Source of the DNA: Paguma larvata
Lineage: Eukaryota; Chordata; Mammalia; Carnivora; Viverridae
Assembly: GCA_030068075.1 (NCBI GenBank)
Contig: CM057841.1
Location: forward strand, 44,681,030 to 44,745,029
Reading direction: 5' to 3'
DNA: 64,000 bases
Shown here one piece after another: positions 32,786 through 44,449 of this stretch. The notes under the pieces are model-generated. The model saw nothing but the letters and a program-made list of their open reading frames with translations. It did no database searches and was not told where the DNA came from. A program made the position numbers and the translations under genes. Positions within the stretch are counted from its first letter, which is position 1; every line of letters begins with the position of its first letter.

Positions 32786-34645
32786 ATTAATGTGAATCAA
32801 ACACTCCGGAACCATAACAGAATTCAAAGTGCTTATTTAATAAGTAAATTTTAATAGCACCTCCCTATCACATACCTCGAAGAACTGAAAATCAGAAGGG
32901 CAACCTTTGGAAGGATGCCAAAGAAGCCCGGTCCTCACTGAATTTCAATCTATCCAAACATCATTACCTTGGGGGCAAACGGCAGTCTTCCTAAACTATA
33001 TTCCCACACACCTATTTCTAACATGCTACTCAGTTTAGTATACTCCAAGGAATAGCTATTGGAACACAGAACAGAACTTGTAGTTTAAATTTCCCACTGA
33101 GAACAACAGGACTGAGGGAGGCTGGTGGGCAGGAGGAGTCAAATTTAGAGAGATCCAAGTTTCCCTAAATCTTTCAGAATATTTAAAACTCCAAATAGAC
33201 ATGACTCCAACCAACTCCTGACACTCAGATGGCCAATTATTCCTCTGACATTCGTGAGTTATTGCAACTTGCTGTTAATTTCATCCCTAGGAATAGTATT
33301 GGCAGAGAATCGACTCAGAGGTATTAATATGAACTGAGGCTAGATTCCTGCTGACTATAGGAATGCCTTTAATCTAGGGTATATGTCATACCTTGAAGAA
33401 ATCCTAAAAGAGAATTATTAAAGAGGTCTTTTTTTCAAAAAAAAAAAAAAAGCAAGAGATTTTCCTTTATATAAGCAAGTGAATCACAAAAACAAATTTC
33501 AGGTTTTTTTGCTTAAGGCCAAAATAATGTCAAATAAAATAAAGCAAAAAATAAACACATACCTCTAAGGCCATACTTTCCTCATTTCCACTTTTTCTCC
33601 TGGATAATTCTCAATATTAACACAGCTTGGGAAGATGCAGCTACCAGAATTAGGAAGGAATAATGGATAGAATTTAGGGGGAAAAAAACAACCTATAGGA
33701 CTACTAACCTGTTTGCAAGATATGCAAAGGTTTCCAAGGATAAAATATTTCAAGACTGCCTACATAACAAAGAACGGAGTCACAATTATACTCAACTCAG
33801 ACTTTTCGATATTTCACTGAAATGCACCATTTATTTTGGGCTACAACTATACATCAAAGCATAGCACAAAGACAAAACCTTTTGTTTCTCAGTATCTATT
33901 TATGAAAAGCAGAGCTATATCAAGCAGTCAATACAGCTAATTTTGTTCTTAGATCTTGTCATCTGTAGACACCTAAAATGGGAAGGCATTTGTCTACAAA
34001 ACTGAAAAACAATTTTCCTTTCCAGAGCTCCAAAGGATACTTATCAGGACTTAATGATATATGTGCATGAATCAGCAAATATATTAATTTTATTACTATT
34101 TATTATAAAAATATTAACTTATGTTCATTTATTTCAGTAATCTCAAAACCTAGCAAAGCACTACTAAAGACAAAGTTTCCCCAAGTGACTTTAAATACTT
34201 TAATTTGGTTAATGAAGAAAACTGCCTATTAACAGTTTTCAAATTCTCACCGAAATAATTAACAAGAAATTAAAAACTCCTGAAGTTGCAGTATTCATTA
34301 TCTTCTGATTACTCATCTTGTGTACAGCCCAGCAGGGGGTGTTTCAAGCTAAAATACTTAAGGTCATTCATACTGAAGACTATGTAAAATGAAGCAGCAG
34401 AAAGAATGGTCTACTTGCTGTTTCATACATACCTATTATGGAAAGAGAAACCTGGGACAATTCTGGGGTGATGAAGAATCATAAAGACAAAGTTGAACAC
34501 TTAAGCCAAGTGTTTGTGAAATTATCAACTATCAAAGACACCAGGTATTCATATAAACGAACTGCATTATCTTTTCTCTTAATGTGATAATAAAAATTGA
34601 TGACAGCAAGACGTGGATGGTATATGTGCACTACATTTGGAATTC
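32786..34645. other. No recognised feature
   Basis: About 1.9 kb, the longest stretch in this part without a repeat I can name. An A-run is at 33438-33452. Frame 33565-33753 (-) has no motif. Confidence 0.5.
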
Positions 34646-34649
34646 TAAG

Positions 34650-34830
34650 GTGTTCTTGTGAGCATTTTTTTTATCTAGTGCCACACAACATAGCAATTAA
34701 TACAATGTCTTAAGTAATTAATTGTTTGCTATAATGATCTCTGCTTGCTAACTAAATATTCCACTGTACTCCCAAACTTCCTTGCAAATGTAGCAGGTGT
34801 TCAAAAATACTTCCTGAACGATAAGCATGT
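34650..34830 (+). mobile_element. Possible L2/MIR-like remnant
   Basis: 'acttccttgcaaatgtagcaggtgttcaaaaatacttcctgaacgataagc' echoes the sense L2 end (tagtaggtgttcaataaat..ttgaatga) with many changes. Weak. Confidence 0.35.
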
Positions 34831-34988
34831 TTTTCTAAATTGGAGGTTTCTGGCCTATGAATACATTGGCTAACTTCCAATTCTCCATTTTATGATATTA
34901 TCTTAACAGCCAAAAGTTGATGTCTACCTGTTAGGGACAACTCACACCTAAATAATGCACTGATATTCTTTTATTTCCCAGATTTTTA

Positions 34989-35192
34989 ATTTTTTTAAGC
35001 ATATTTATTTTGAAAGAGACAGAGACGGCACAACTGAGGAGGGTCAGAGAGGAGAGACAGAGAACCCTAAGCAGGCTCTGCACTGCCAGTGCAGGGCCCA
35101 ACATGGAGCTTGAAGTCAAGAAATTCTGTGGTCATGACCTGAGCTGAAACCAAGAGTCGGATACTCAACCAACTGAGCCACCCGGGTGCCCC
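34989..35192 (-). mobile_element. CAN-SINE, felid type
   Basis: Antisense SINE with 'gcaggctctgcactgccagtg' and head 'gagccacccgggtgcccc'. Flanks 34972-34988 and 35193-35209 match at 14 of 17 bases, indicating an older insertion. Confidence 0.93.
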
Positions 35193-35209
35193 TATTGCTC
35201 AGATATTTA

Positions 35210-35645
35210 ACCACAACTTGAATATTTGTCTTAATATAGAAAAGCAACCTATTATATAAATCATCAAGGAAACACTGTAAACTGTTAGTAAGAAAAGGTA
35301 TTTCCTTTTCATTGTCACTCTTGTGTATGATACATACATCTACAACATATGCTTAGAAGTAAAAATATTAAGTGAATGTGAGGTAAGGAAACAGAACATG
35401 GCCATTCAGAGCCCCCGTGTGCCCCCCCCACACATCACATTACCTGCTTTCCCTTATTCTTATATTGGGTACCCTCTATCCTAATTCTTATATTGCTTTT
35501 CTCTTTGCTTTCTTCATAGTTTTACCAACTGTGAAGTGTCTACCCAAACAGGATACTCTTTAGCTTGACTACTTAGCATATTTATATAAATGAGCAAATA
35601 CTATGTGCATTCTTTCAGTGGTGTGCTTCTTTTGCTCAATATGGT
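35210..35645. other. No recognised feature
   Basis: AT-rich spacer with a C-run at 35422-35430. No gene or named repeat. Confidence 0.5.
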
Positions 35646-35995
35646 CTATTCACCAAGTACATTCACATCTGGCAGCCAAAGCAATCTTACTCAACTCCAA
35701 GTTAGGGCACTTCCACTGCTCAAAACCCTGAAGCGGCTGCTTAATGCATTCAATAAAAGTAATAATGCCCGTCAGATTCTCCACATCTTGGCCAACAGCT
35801 ACTATCTCCTGACCTGATCCCACAGCCCTCTAGGCATACTACCTCCTTGCCTGGAATGTCTCTACCTTGTACCTGGTGGCTGTTTCCTCTGCCTGTGCTG
35901 TTCCCACCATGACTCATAAGCTTATCACCTTCAAATCTTTTCCACAAGGTCACATTCTTAATGAAGCCTATCTGATCTCCCTATTTAAAACTGCA

Positions 35996-36033
<38 letters not shown>

Positions 36034-36165
36034 CTACCCGACTTCAAAATTTCCTGATCCCACACCTTGCTTTCCTTTTATTTTCCACAACACTCATCGT
36101 TTTGACTATTTAATAGGTCTGTTACTCTCTATCTTCTCTCCTCACTAGAATATAGGCTCTATTTC
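35646..36165 (+). mobile_element. L2 3' region with an embedded (AC)n
   Basis: Sense L2: 'gcacttccactgctcaaaacc', 'catcttggccaacagc', 'cctgcctgtgctgttccc'-like text, 'aaggtcacattcttaatgaagcctatctgatctcc', then 'cacaacactcatcg' and 'actagaatataggctct'. The order follows the long L2 3'UTR. Confidence 0.75.
35997..36031. repeat. (AC)n microsatellite
   Basis: A pure AC run of 17.5 units inside the L2 copy. Purity and length suggest it may be length-variable. Confidence 0.97.
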
Positions 36166-36194
36166 GTATCTGTTGCTTTGAAAGAACTTTGAGT

Positions 36195-36640
36195 CATTTC
36201 CACTTTTTTTTCATTTTTGAGTCTTATAAGCAATGCTACTGTGCATATTTTTAGATATGAATCCTGGGGCAGGTAATGCAGGAGTTTCTCAAGCATGGAC
36301 ACCTGAGTGGGGATTTACAGTAAAACTGAGTATGCAAGTTTCAGCTCCCCCAGCAGTGCCCAATTCTCCACCAAAGTGGTTGTGCCAATCTAGACCCACC
36401 GGCATGCAGGAAAACTCACTTTCCTCCACAGACTCCCCAATACTCATTGTCAGGTTGTTCTTATTTGCCAACTTGGTGAGTGTGTATGCTATCCCGCTGT
36501 GTGATTACTTTGTAATTCTCTGAATATCAATGAGATGAACCATTTTCCCTACACTTAATGGCCTTTCTTTCTGAAGTGCCTATTTAAGACTTTTGTCCAG
36601 ATTTCTCTTGAATTGTCTTTTCCTTATTGATTCCTAAGTT
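36195..36640 (-). mobile_element. Old antisense L1, 3' part
   Basis: Antisense L1: 'gtcttataagcaatgctactg', 'gtgcccaattctccaccaaag..gttgtgcca', 'gttcttatttgccaacttgg', 'ctatttaagacttttgtcc'. It continues in order at 37976, after an unrelated block. Confidence 0.7.
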
Positions 36641-37975
36641 TTATAAGTCAAAGGTCAGCCAACAAACCCAAAACCACACAAGGTATTAAATCGAGGGAAT
36701 TTAATATGGGGAATGGTTACACAGGTGGGGAAGCCTGAAAGAACAGAAAAAGGGGGAGGAGGGAAGCTTGAGGAACCTAGTTCTTAACATCAGGAAGCAA
36801 CTTATGCCGCTAGGGAGGAAGAGACAAGAGAAGAGTCTGGACTTCTGGGCAGATCCGTCAATACTTGGACCCAACAGGAGCTCAAACAACCCAAAGGTGA
36901 GTGAAAGAAGACGAATGCCAGAACCAAATACAGATGGAGGCTCCCATCCTTGTCTATATTTAAACTGTTAAATTATGTGCTATTATCACATCCTAACAAA
37001 TATCTATTGAGAACATCCTAGGAAGTCAGGTGTGAATTTAGGTGAATGTTAGTCCAAATATGACCTGCAAATCAAGTTCACAAATCATTTATTATAGCTC
37101 CACACCAAGTAAAATAGAAACTGAAATATTTAAAATTTTTTACAGCAATTTGACAGTAATGTAACATTGGTTGTACATTGTATAGTTTTTTTTCTAGCAT
37201 TTTTATTGTATGTAGCCAAAGTATTGGCCTGCAATAAATGTGAAGTTGAAAAAAGAAAAGAAAGATAAGTTTTTACCACAGTTTGAGAAGCACTGCTTTC
37301 AACTTCTCAGCCTCTCAAAATTTCTGCCGAGAATGTATCAGGCAGCACCTGAGGAGAGCCATACTCTAGCCTCAGGTCCCTGGCCTATGAGACAGCCCTT
37401 CTATACCCAGCTCCATTAGAGGGCTCAAGTGCATACAGGTGATCCCCCCAAGGCCACACATCCAAGCTCCATTCACTCCCATACAATTATATATAAAAGT
37501 AGATGTTAATAGCCACATTTTAAACCAAGATGTGTACAGTGGAGGCATGGCCCACCCTTGGAAAGAGGGTACTCAGAGCACTTTGCACATGGAACATCAG
37601 CATGACATGTTACCCATCGAAGGGCAAGTAGAGACCAGGCTCCAAGAAATCACACCCTTTTGGCCACTGACTCTTTGCCCCAGAGGCAGAAATGCCAAGA
37701 GGCTCAGAGTGAAGCTCTCTAAATGCACCAGGTTCCATGTAGGGACCCCCTCACATAGTCTTTGAAGGGCAGTAATGGCTTCATGTGCTGAAAGGAGCTG
37801 GAACGCGGTGCAATCAACTGTATGCTATAGCTAGGGCCAGAGTGGCAGGAACAAGAAGAAGGAAAGAAAATATCCCATCTCTTCCTAGTGAGCTTCCTAT
37901 CAGGCTCTCATTTCCAAAACCTAACCAGAAGTCACCTGGTGAGAAGTTTGGGAAACATAGTTTGTACAGTCTCAG
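36641..37975. other. Unidentified 1.3 kb block between two L1 halves
   Basis: This block separates antisense L1 sequence that is otherwise in order. Edge phrases ('attaaatcgagggaatttaatatgggg' left; 'gagaagtttgggaaacatag' right) feel like an old dispersed repeat, but I cannot name it. Open frames 37439-37765 and 37785-38105 have no motif and partly enter L1. Confidence 0.4.
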
Positions 37976-38292
37976 CTCTAGCCAGAAAGGTGTTTTCTAT
38001 ATTCTCTGGATATTGGTCCTCTGTCACTTTCTGCGTTACCAATATCTTCATGTTTACACATCTTTTTGTATGTTGTTATTTTGCTCTCTTTGTCCCAGAT
38101 TCTGACAAATTCTCAAATTTGATATGGTCAACTTTTGATTCTCAAGTTTAACGTAGATAAATTCATCAACCTTTTCCTTAATGCCTAGATTTTTTGTGTC
38201 ATGTTTTAAAAATTCTTCCTTACTTCAAGATCATGAAAATAAACTTCTATATTAGTTTCTAAAAACTTTATTATTTAAAAAATTATAACTTA

Positions 38293-38480
38293 GGGTGCCT
38301 GGGTGACTCAGTTGAGCATCCAACTCTTGGTTCAAGCTCAGGTCATGATCTCATAGTTCAGGGTTCCAGCCCCGACTTGGGCTCTGTGCTGGCAGCACGG
38401 AGACTGCTTGGGATTCTCCCTCTCCCTCCCCCACTCATTGCATGCTCTCTCTCTCTCTCTCTCAAAAATAAACATTTTTT
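38293..38480 (+). mobile_element. CAN-SINE with (CT)n
   Basis: Head 'gggtgcctgggtgactcag', 'gcactgcttgggattctccc'-type 3' half and an uninterrupted CT run (38445-38463) before 'aaaaataaacatttttt'. Confidence 0.93.
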
Positions 38481-38506
38481 TAAACTATAGCTTAAAAACT
38501 CATCCA

Positions 38507-38731
38507 GGGGCACCTGGGTGGCTCAGTCGGTTAAGCAGCCGACTTCAGCTCAGGTCATGATCTCACGGGTCTGTGAGTTCGAGCCTCACGTGGGGCTCTG
38601 TGCTGACGGCTCAGAGCCCTGGAGCCTGCTTCAGATTCTGTATCTCCCTCTCTCTCTCTGACCTTTCCTTGCTCACGTTCTGTCTCTATGTCTCTCAAAA
38701 ATAAAATAAAAACGCTAAAAAAATTTTTTAA
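38507..38731 (+). mobile_element. CAN-SINE, felid type
   Basis: A near-consensus copy ('ggggcacctgggtggctcag', 'gttcgagcctcacgtggggc', 'gagcctgcttcagattctg'), only 26 bases after the previous SINE and in the same orientation, making a tandem-like pair. Confidence 0.95.
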
Positions 38732-39489
38732 AAAAATCCTCATTCAATCTTAAATCTCATAATGACTTTTGGGTATAGTGTGAGGTAGGGGTACCATTTC
38801 TTTTTTTCCCATCTCCATCCCCAGATGTCACAGTATCAATGACTGGAGAATCCATCCTTCCCTCCTCTTGGATAGATATGTCACCCATCTAACATGTGTC
38901 AAACATCATTATGTATGTTGGTCTCTTTCTGGGCTCTCACATGCTCTTCCATAGCCCTGTCCCTATAACAACACCAAACTGTCTCAGTTACTATAGTTTC
39001 ATAACTCTTGATCTTGATAGGCAATTTCCTGAACTTTGTTCTTTGTCTCGAAGAATATTGTGGTTATCCTCAGTCTCTTGCATGGCTGTATAAGTAGCTT
39101 ATTAAATTTCACTAAGAAAAATAAATCCTGGGTGGATTCTAAACAGTATTACATTGAATCTAAATCAATTAGAGGAAACCTGACATCTTTACAATATTAA
39201 ATCTTCTGATTCATAAGGATGGTTTATCTCTCCATCTGGTTAGGTCCTCTTTAATATCCTTCAATAAAATTTTGTAATTTTTCCATAAAGTTCTTGCATC
39301 TTTGTTAGATTTATTCCTCAGTACTTCATATCTTTGTGCTATTATAAACATTTTTATTCATACTCTGAACGTTACTGGCATGTAGAAATGTAATTGATTT
39401 TTGTATATTGATTTTTTATTCAACTACATCACTTACTAATTCTAATGAATTATCTGTAGATTTCTCATATTTTCTACACAATCTAAGTG

Positions 39490-39745
39490 CCCTTCCTTTA
39501 TCATTTCACTCCAATCTCAGGTTATTTTCCTTGCTTGGACATACCCATCCTGTAATTCTTCCCTTCTAGCACCGATCACATTATTTTGTACTAGTTTTTC
39601 TTTCTACATTTTCCATAGGCTTTAAGTTCCTGGACAACATAAACTATGTAAACTATGTGTACTCTTTCACTTCGGAATTCCCAGTTCTTAGAACAATATC
39701 TGACACTATTACTTCCTTGATAAATATTTGTTCAATAAATAGAGT
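39490..39745 (+). mobile_element. L2 3' end
   Basis: Sense L2: 'catcctgtaattcttccc', 'gcaccgatcacattattttg', 'ctttaagttcctggacaac', and a clean terminal 'ttgataaatatttgttcaataaat'. Confidence 0.75.
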
Positions 39746-40815
39746 CCCTTTGCTTGAAATACTTTACTGGTTTTCTATTGCCTTCTTACAAACTGCAAAA
39801 TCCCTGGAGGCTTTGGCCAATTCTCAAAGTTAACATCTGTTCTGGCCACTGACCAATGTAGATGCCCACATGTCTGCTTGGTCATGTATCTCAAGAGACA
39901 AGGGGACTGTGATTTTACCAAGGGTATCCTGCGGCAGGTGGGCATATGTGCCACATCCACATGTGGATTATCAGAATTGAAAGGAGGCTCTGGCACGGTC
40001 ACTTATCACTTCTGAAGTGAAACAATGACTTTTCGATGGACCTAGAAAATCTCTAACTACCACATGTATACCACTCTGTTTAAATATAGCTAGATAACCA
40101 TCATCTTGTAAGTGAAGGGTAAAGTCCAATTTGTCAGTTTAATGAATATTTAGCTTGCCGTGCTAATTGAGACAATGCAGTCTGAGCCTGCCTATGACTC
40201 AGGATTGTCCGTTCTAGAGCCGGAGCATCTGTTATCTGTGTAGCTGCTTAAGAGCACTTTCCACTGAAAAGAGTGTTTTTGATATATGCTTCCTAAGCTG
40301 ACCTTTTATACCCTAATAATATAAAAAGACATATTATGTAATTCTCAAAGCCAAAAGAATTTCAGTAAGTTACTAAAATTCCAACCTATGAATAGCACTT
40401 CATATAAAGCCAGTAATTCTGCAATTGTCAAGGGACAAGATGTCAAATTTTCCATTGCTGGTTCAGTGCTTCAACAGTTTCTACTATTAGAGAAGTTATT
40501 ATTCCTCGTTTTGTCTCTGACTGTTTAAATCTTCCAGGTTCTGCCCGGCATTGCACAAGCCAGTAAAAAACCATTTATGCCACATGAACTTATGTCTGTG
40601 CTAGAAAAACCCAGGTGACCCAAGACCAGCTACCTAGAGTTGGCCTTTTTGCTATCTATTTTCATGTCCTGGTCCTGTGCTTTAGAATTTGATACATGAC
40701 TGACTTCCTCATTGATTCAGTGATGTATTCTTCCCTGTTGGCTTGGGCCAATGGACCTTGGATTTCTTTTTGTTTTTTTCATAGTTACTACCCAAACTTT
40801 TTTCTCTTTTTTAAG
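39746..40815. other. Unrecognised block with a coding-like antisense frame
   Basis: About 1.1 kb with no repeat I can name. A minus-strand frame (39775-40002, 75 codons) has Cys/His/Trp-rich composition (QTCGHLHWSVAR). I see no splice context and cannot assign a family; an old retroviral internal fragment is one possibility. Confidence 0.35.
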
Positions 40816-41406
40816 TTTTTATTTAAATTCTATTGAGTTAACATTCAATGTAACATTCCTTTCAGGTGTAGAATTTAGTGACTCAACACTTACAAACAAT
40901 ACCTAGTGCTTATACAAATGCCCCCCTTCATACACATCACCCATTTAACCATTCTTATACCCACCTTTCCTCTAGTAACCCACAGTTTCTTCTGTAATTT
41001 GCTTCTTGGTTTGGCACTTTTTCCCCATGTTCAACTATTATATTTCTTAAATTCCACTTATGAGAGATATATGGTATTTGTCTCTCTCTAATTTATTTCA
41101 CTTTGCATAATACACTCTAGCTCCATCCATGCTGTTGCAAATGGCAAGATTTCATTCTTTTTAATAGCTGAGTAATACTCCATTGTATATATGTATCTAT
41201 GTGTGTATATATTATTGCATATATTATGTATATTATTGTATTATTATCAATGAATTCATTTAGGGCTTATTATTGTTTTATATATTTGGGTGCTTTCAAG
41301 TTTGGGGCATAAATGTTTATAATTGGTATAGTATCTCACTGGATAGTCCCCTTTATTATGATACAGTGCCGTTCTTTATTTCTTGTTACAGTCTTTGGCT
41401 TAAAAT

Positions 41407-41661
41407 CTAGTCTGAGATTAGTATGGTTACTTTGGCTTTCTTCTGACATCCATTAGCATGATAGATGGCTCTCCATCCCCTTACTTTGAATCTGTAGGTG
41501 TCTTTAGGTCTAAAATGAGTCTCTTGTAGGCAGCATATAGTTAGGTCTTGTTTTTTAATCCATTCTGACATTCTCTGTCTTTTGATTAGAGCATTTAGTC
41601 CATTTACATTCAGAGTAATTACTGATAAATATGCATTTGGTGCCATTTTATTATTTGTCAT
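41407..41661 (-). pseudogene. L1 ORF2 endonuclease N-terminus (fragment)
   Basis: An open frame of 84 codons matches the start of L1 ORF2p. TLNVNGLN carries the conserved Asn, and CCLQETHF carries the catalytic Glu of the APE-type endonuclease; GWRAIYHANG follows. ORF2p nicks target DNA and reverse-transcribes L1, Alu-like and mRNA templates. This copy stops after the first third of the endonuclease domain and lacks the reverse transcriptase, so it is dead. Confidence 0.88.
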
Positions 41662-41894
41662 TTCTGGAGATTTTTCCCTGTCTTTTCTACTCTTTGTCCC
41701 TGTTAGTGTTTCCTGCCCACTCGAAGAGTCCCCTTTCTTGCAGGGATGGTTTAGTGGTCATGAACTTATTTGATTTTTGTTTGGGAAACTCTCTCTCTCC
41801 TTCTATTCTGAATGACAGACTTGCTAGATAGAGTATCCTTAGCTGCAGACTTTTCTCTTTACTTCTAGTGGAAATGGCATCATGTCTTTTTTGC

Positions 41895-42105
41895 CATATT
41901 TATTTGTCTGTTTTGTTATTTGAGAGACAGAGAGCAAGAACAAGCATGAGCAGGGGATGGGCAGAGAGAGAGACAGAATCTGAAGCAGGCTCCAGGCTCT
42001 GAGCTGTCAGCACAAAGCCCATTGCCGGGCTTGGACCCACCAACTCTGAGATCATGACCTGAGCAGAAATCGGATGCTTAACCGGTTGAACCACCCACGT
42101 GCCCC
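41895..42105 (-). mobile_element. CAN-SINE at the L1 inversion junction
   Basis: Antisense SINE ('gcaggctccaggctctgagc', decayed head 'gaaccacccacgtgcccc'). It lies exactly between antisense ORF1 C-terminal sequence and the inverted 5'UTR/ORF1 block, so it marks or postdates that junction. Confidence 0.93.
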
Positions 42106-42381
42106 AACATCAAATCTTTTTTAATAAGCAGGCCAGAGCACGCCTACTTAAAACTCCTCACAATTATGGGGAGCCTCTACAAATGACTGACCTGAGGGAT
42201 AGAGTGGTCAAAACACAACAGCAGACTGCAGGCAGCACACACCAGAGACACTTCCTGAAGTGCCAGACCTTGGATATTATATGACCTCTTCTTCATAAAG
42301 TCATCACTTTCAGGAGCAGGAAACATAACAGGCTTTTATAACATATGGAAGACGACAGAAACCTAGGCAAAATACCAAAAC

Positions 42382-42573
42382 ATGGGAATTTATCCCCAAA
42401 GAACAAGAAAAGGTCATGGTCAGGGTTCTAATCGAAATATATTAAGTAATATGCCTCATCCAGAATTTAATGCAACAGTCATAAACATGCTTGCTGGGCT
42501 TGAGAAATGCATAGAAGACCTGAGGGAGACCCTTACTGCAGAGATTAAAGAGCTAAAAAAACAATCAGGTTGA
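42382..42573 (+). pseudogene. L1 ORF1 N-terminal fragment, inverted
   Basis: The open frame ends in a coiled-coil-like heptad stretch (NMLAGLEKCIEDLRETLTAE..KELKKQ), typical of the L1 ORF1p N-terminal trimerisation region. It lies on the plus strand although the surrounding L1 is antisense. A TGA stops it, and later ORF1 text continues in other frames to about 42868. Confidence 0.75.
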
Positions 42574-43444
42574 AATCAAAACTGCAGTAACTGAGATTCA
42601 AAACCAACTGGACGTAATGACCCCAAGGATGGAAGAATCAGAGGAATGAGTAAGTGATACAGATGATAGAATTACAGAAAAAAATAAACCTGAACAAAAG
42701 AGAAGAATTTTGAATCATAAGAGTAGACTTAGGGAACTCAGTGATTTCATCAAATATAATGACATTTGTACCATAGAAGCCCCAGAAGAAGAAGAGAAAT
42801 TGGGGCAGAAGGTTTACTGAAAACTTACCTAATCTGGGGAAGGGAACAAACATCCAAATACAGAAGGGATGCACTCCAAAAAGTACGATCATCCTCTTCC
42901 CATGCACCTTAGATGATCCTTGGAGAGTGCAGTCTGCCCTGGGTTTCTTACCTGCCTTCTATCCAAGACTAGGGCAGCGTCCTAGGTTCTCTATCCCAGC
43001 CAGGTCCAGGGACCTCTAAACCTGCAGTTTGGCTGCTAAAACTCATGAAAATCAGCCCCTCTCATTTTCTCAGCCAATGGCTTTGGGGAAGTATTCTCCT
43101 TGTATGTATTCCTGTGCGCTCTACTTTTCCTTGTCTTTTTCTTCTACCAGGGCTTCCTGCCCTGCCTCAGCACCTGCATTCCATTTCCCCAAACCACAGC
43201 TCTCCATTTCCTATGTTCCTCATGTGGTTTCCTCGCCCCTTAGTTGTACGATTTGTTATTTCAGTCCTCAGGTTGATTTTTTGGATAGTCAGAATGATTT
43301 TACGGTTTTTTTTAGCTATGTTTGAAGGATAAAGCAAGCATAAGGTCCTCCTACTATGCCACCATCTTAGCTTCCCCCACCCTTGGATTTCTGATTTAAT
43401 CTTACTTTGCACACCCCTGATTTCACCATCACTTATACTTCTTT

Positions 43445-43462
43445 TTGTTGTTTATTTTCAGA

Positions 43463-43513
<51 letters not shown>

Positions 43514-43654
43514 TCCTCAGAAGAGGGCAAGAGACAATCCCAAGTTGTCAGTATGAAGCCTGACACAGGGCTCGAACTCATGAACTGTGAGATTATGATT
43601 TGAGCCAAAAATCAAGAGTCGGACATTTAACCAACTGAGCCACAGAGGACCCCC
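43445..43654 (-). mobile_element. CAN-SINE with expanded (GA)n
   Basis: Antisense SINE whose CT-rich middle has become a GA run (43459-43510, about 26 units with one CA interruption). The head 'gagccacagaggaccccc' is decayed. Confidence 0.93.
43459..43510. repeat. (GA)n microsatellite inside SINE
   Basis: About 52 bases of near-perfect GA dinucleotides, grown from the SINE CT tract. Likely length-variable. Confidence 0.95.
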
Positions 43655-44445
43655 AGTAATCCCCTACACTTTAGGGTTAATAGAAAATCCATCCACCAGT
43701 CTTGCTCCTATGCCAGTCAGTTTTCTTTAACACCATTATTCTCTCCTTTGCCTGCCCACACCCACACAAATGACTTTACCCCACCAACTAGATAAAGGGA
43801 CTTCAATTTGTCAGATATATCTTAATACTCCAGATTAATCACACATTCTCTGATTCTATGTTCTCGTAAGATACAGAGTATTTGGTCATCTTTCTTCATA
43901 TACTCAAATTCCTTTAGAAAAAAAAAACAATGTTTTCTATAAAATGAGATAGAATATATTGGAAACACCACTAACATTAATTATATTTCTGTGGATCTTA
44001 AACGTTCAAGTCAACATAACTCAATGACAACATATGGAACAGTAGATCAAGAATGCAAATAGAAACAGGAAAATAAACTATAATCTTTCTATTGATATAA
44101 AGGGAAAGCTAGACAATTGTCTTTCATTTAAGAACAAGTCTATACACCACTAAATGAGGTAAAAGACTAAGCAACCACCTAGATAAAACATATTCCCTTG
44201 CCCTCACTCACAAAAACTGACAAAATAGTAATCTGGAGAATTAACCTAAAAATAGAAAGTAATCAGCAAACATTTATATAGGGTAATGGGGAAAATTGTC
44301 ATTCAGACCATTTTTAGACAATTAGAGGACAGAAAAATAATTAAATCACAAAAATCACCCAGAAGGTATAAAGAAATATTCAACTCAGTGGCAAACAATT
44401 CTAAAAAATAAGCAGGACTGAATGCCAAGAACCAAAAAAATACAA
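43655..44445. other. No recognised feature
   Basis: About 800 bases of AT-rich single-copy-looking DNA. Confidence 0.5.
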
Positions 44446-44449
44446 AGCA

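Larger units (their letters stand above)
37976..39485 (-). mobile_element. Old antisense L1 ORF2 region
   Basis: Antisense ORF2: 'aaaattcttccttacttcaag', 'gcaatttcctgaactttgttc', 'aatattgtggttatcctcag', 'acatctttacaatattaaatcttc', 'cctttaatatccttcaataaaattttg'-like, 'gttagatttattcctcagtac'. Two SINEs interrupt it at 38.3-38.7 kb. Confidence 0.82.
40820..43375 (-). mobile_element. Carnivore L1 with internal inversion and ORF2 deletion
   Basis: Read on the minus strand, the 5'UTR runs from 43375 ('ggtggcatagtaggagg' near the start) to about 42868. Next comes a segment in the opposite orientation (42106-42868: late 5'UTR and ORF1 N-terminal half, sense on the plus strand). Antisense ORF1 C-terminus (about 41880-41680) and ORF2 start (41661 downward) follow, and after a large deletion the 3'UTR (41200-40820). 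Flipping the middle segment restores normal L1 order, so an inversion within one element is the simplest reading. Two nested L1s would be the alternative. Confidence 0.7.
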
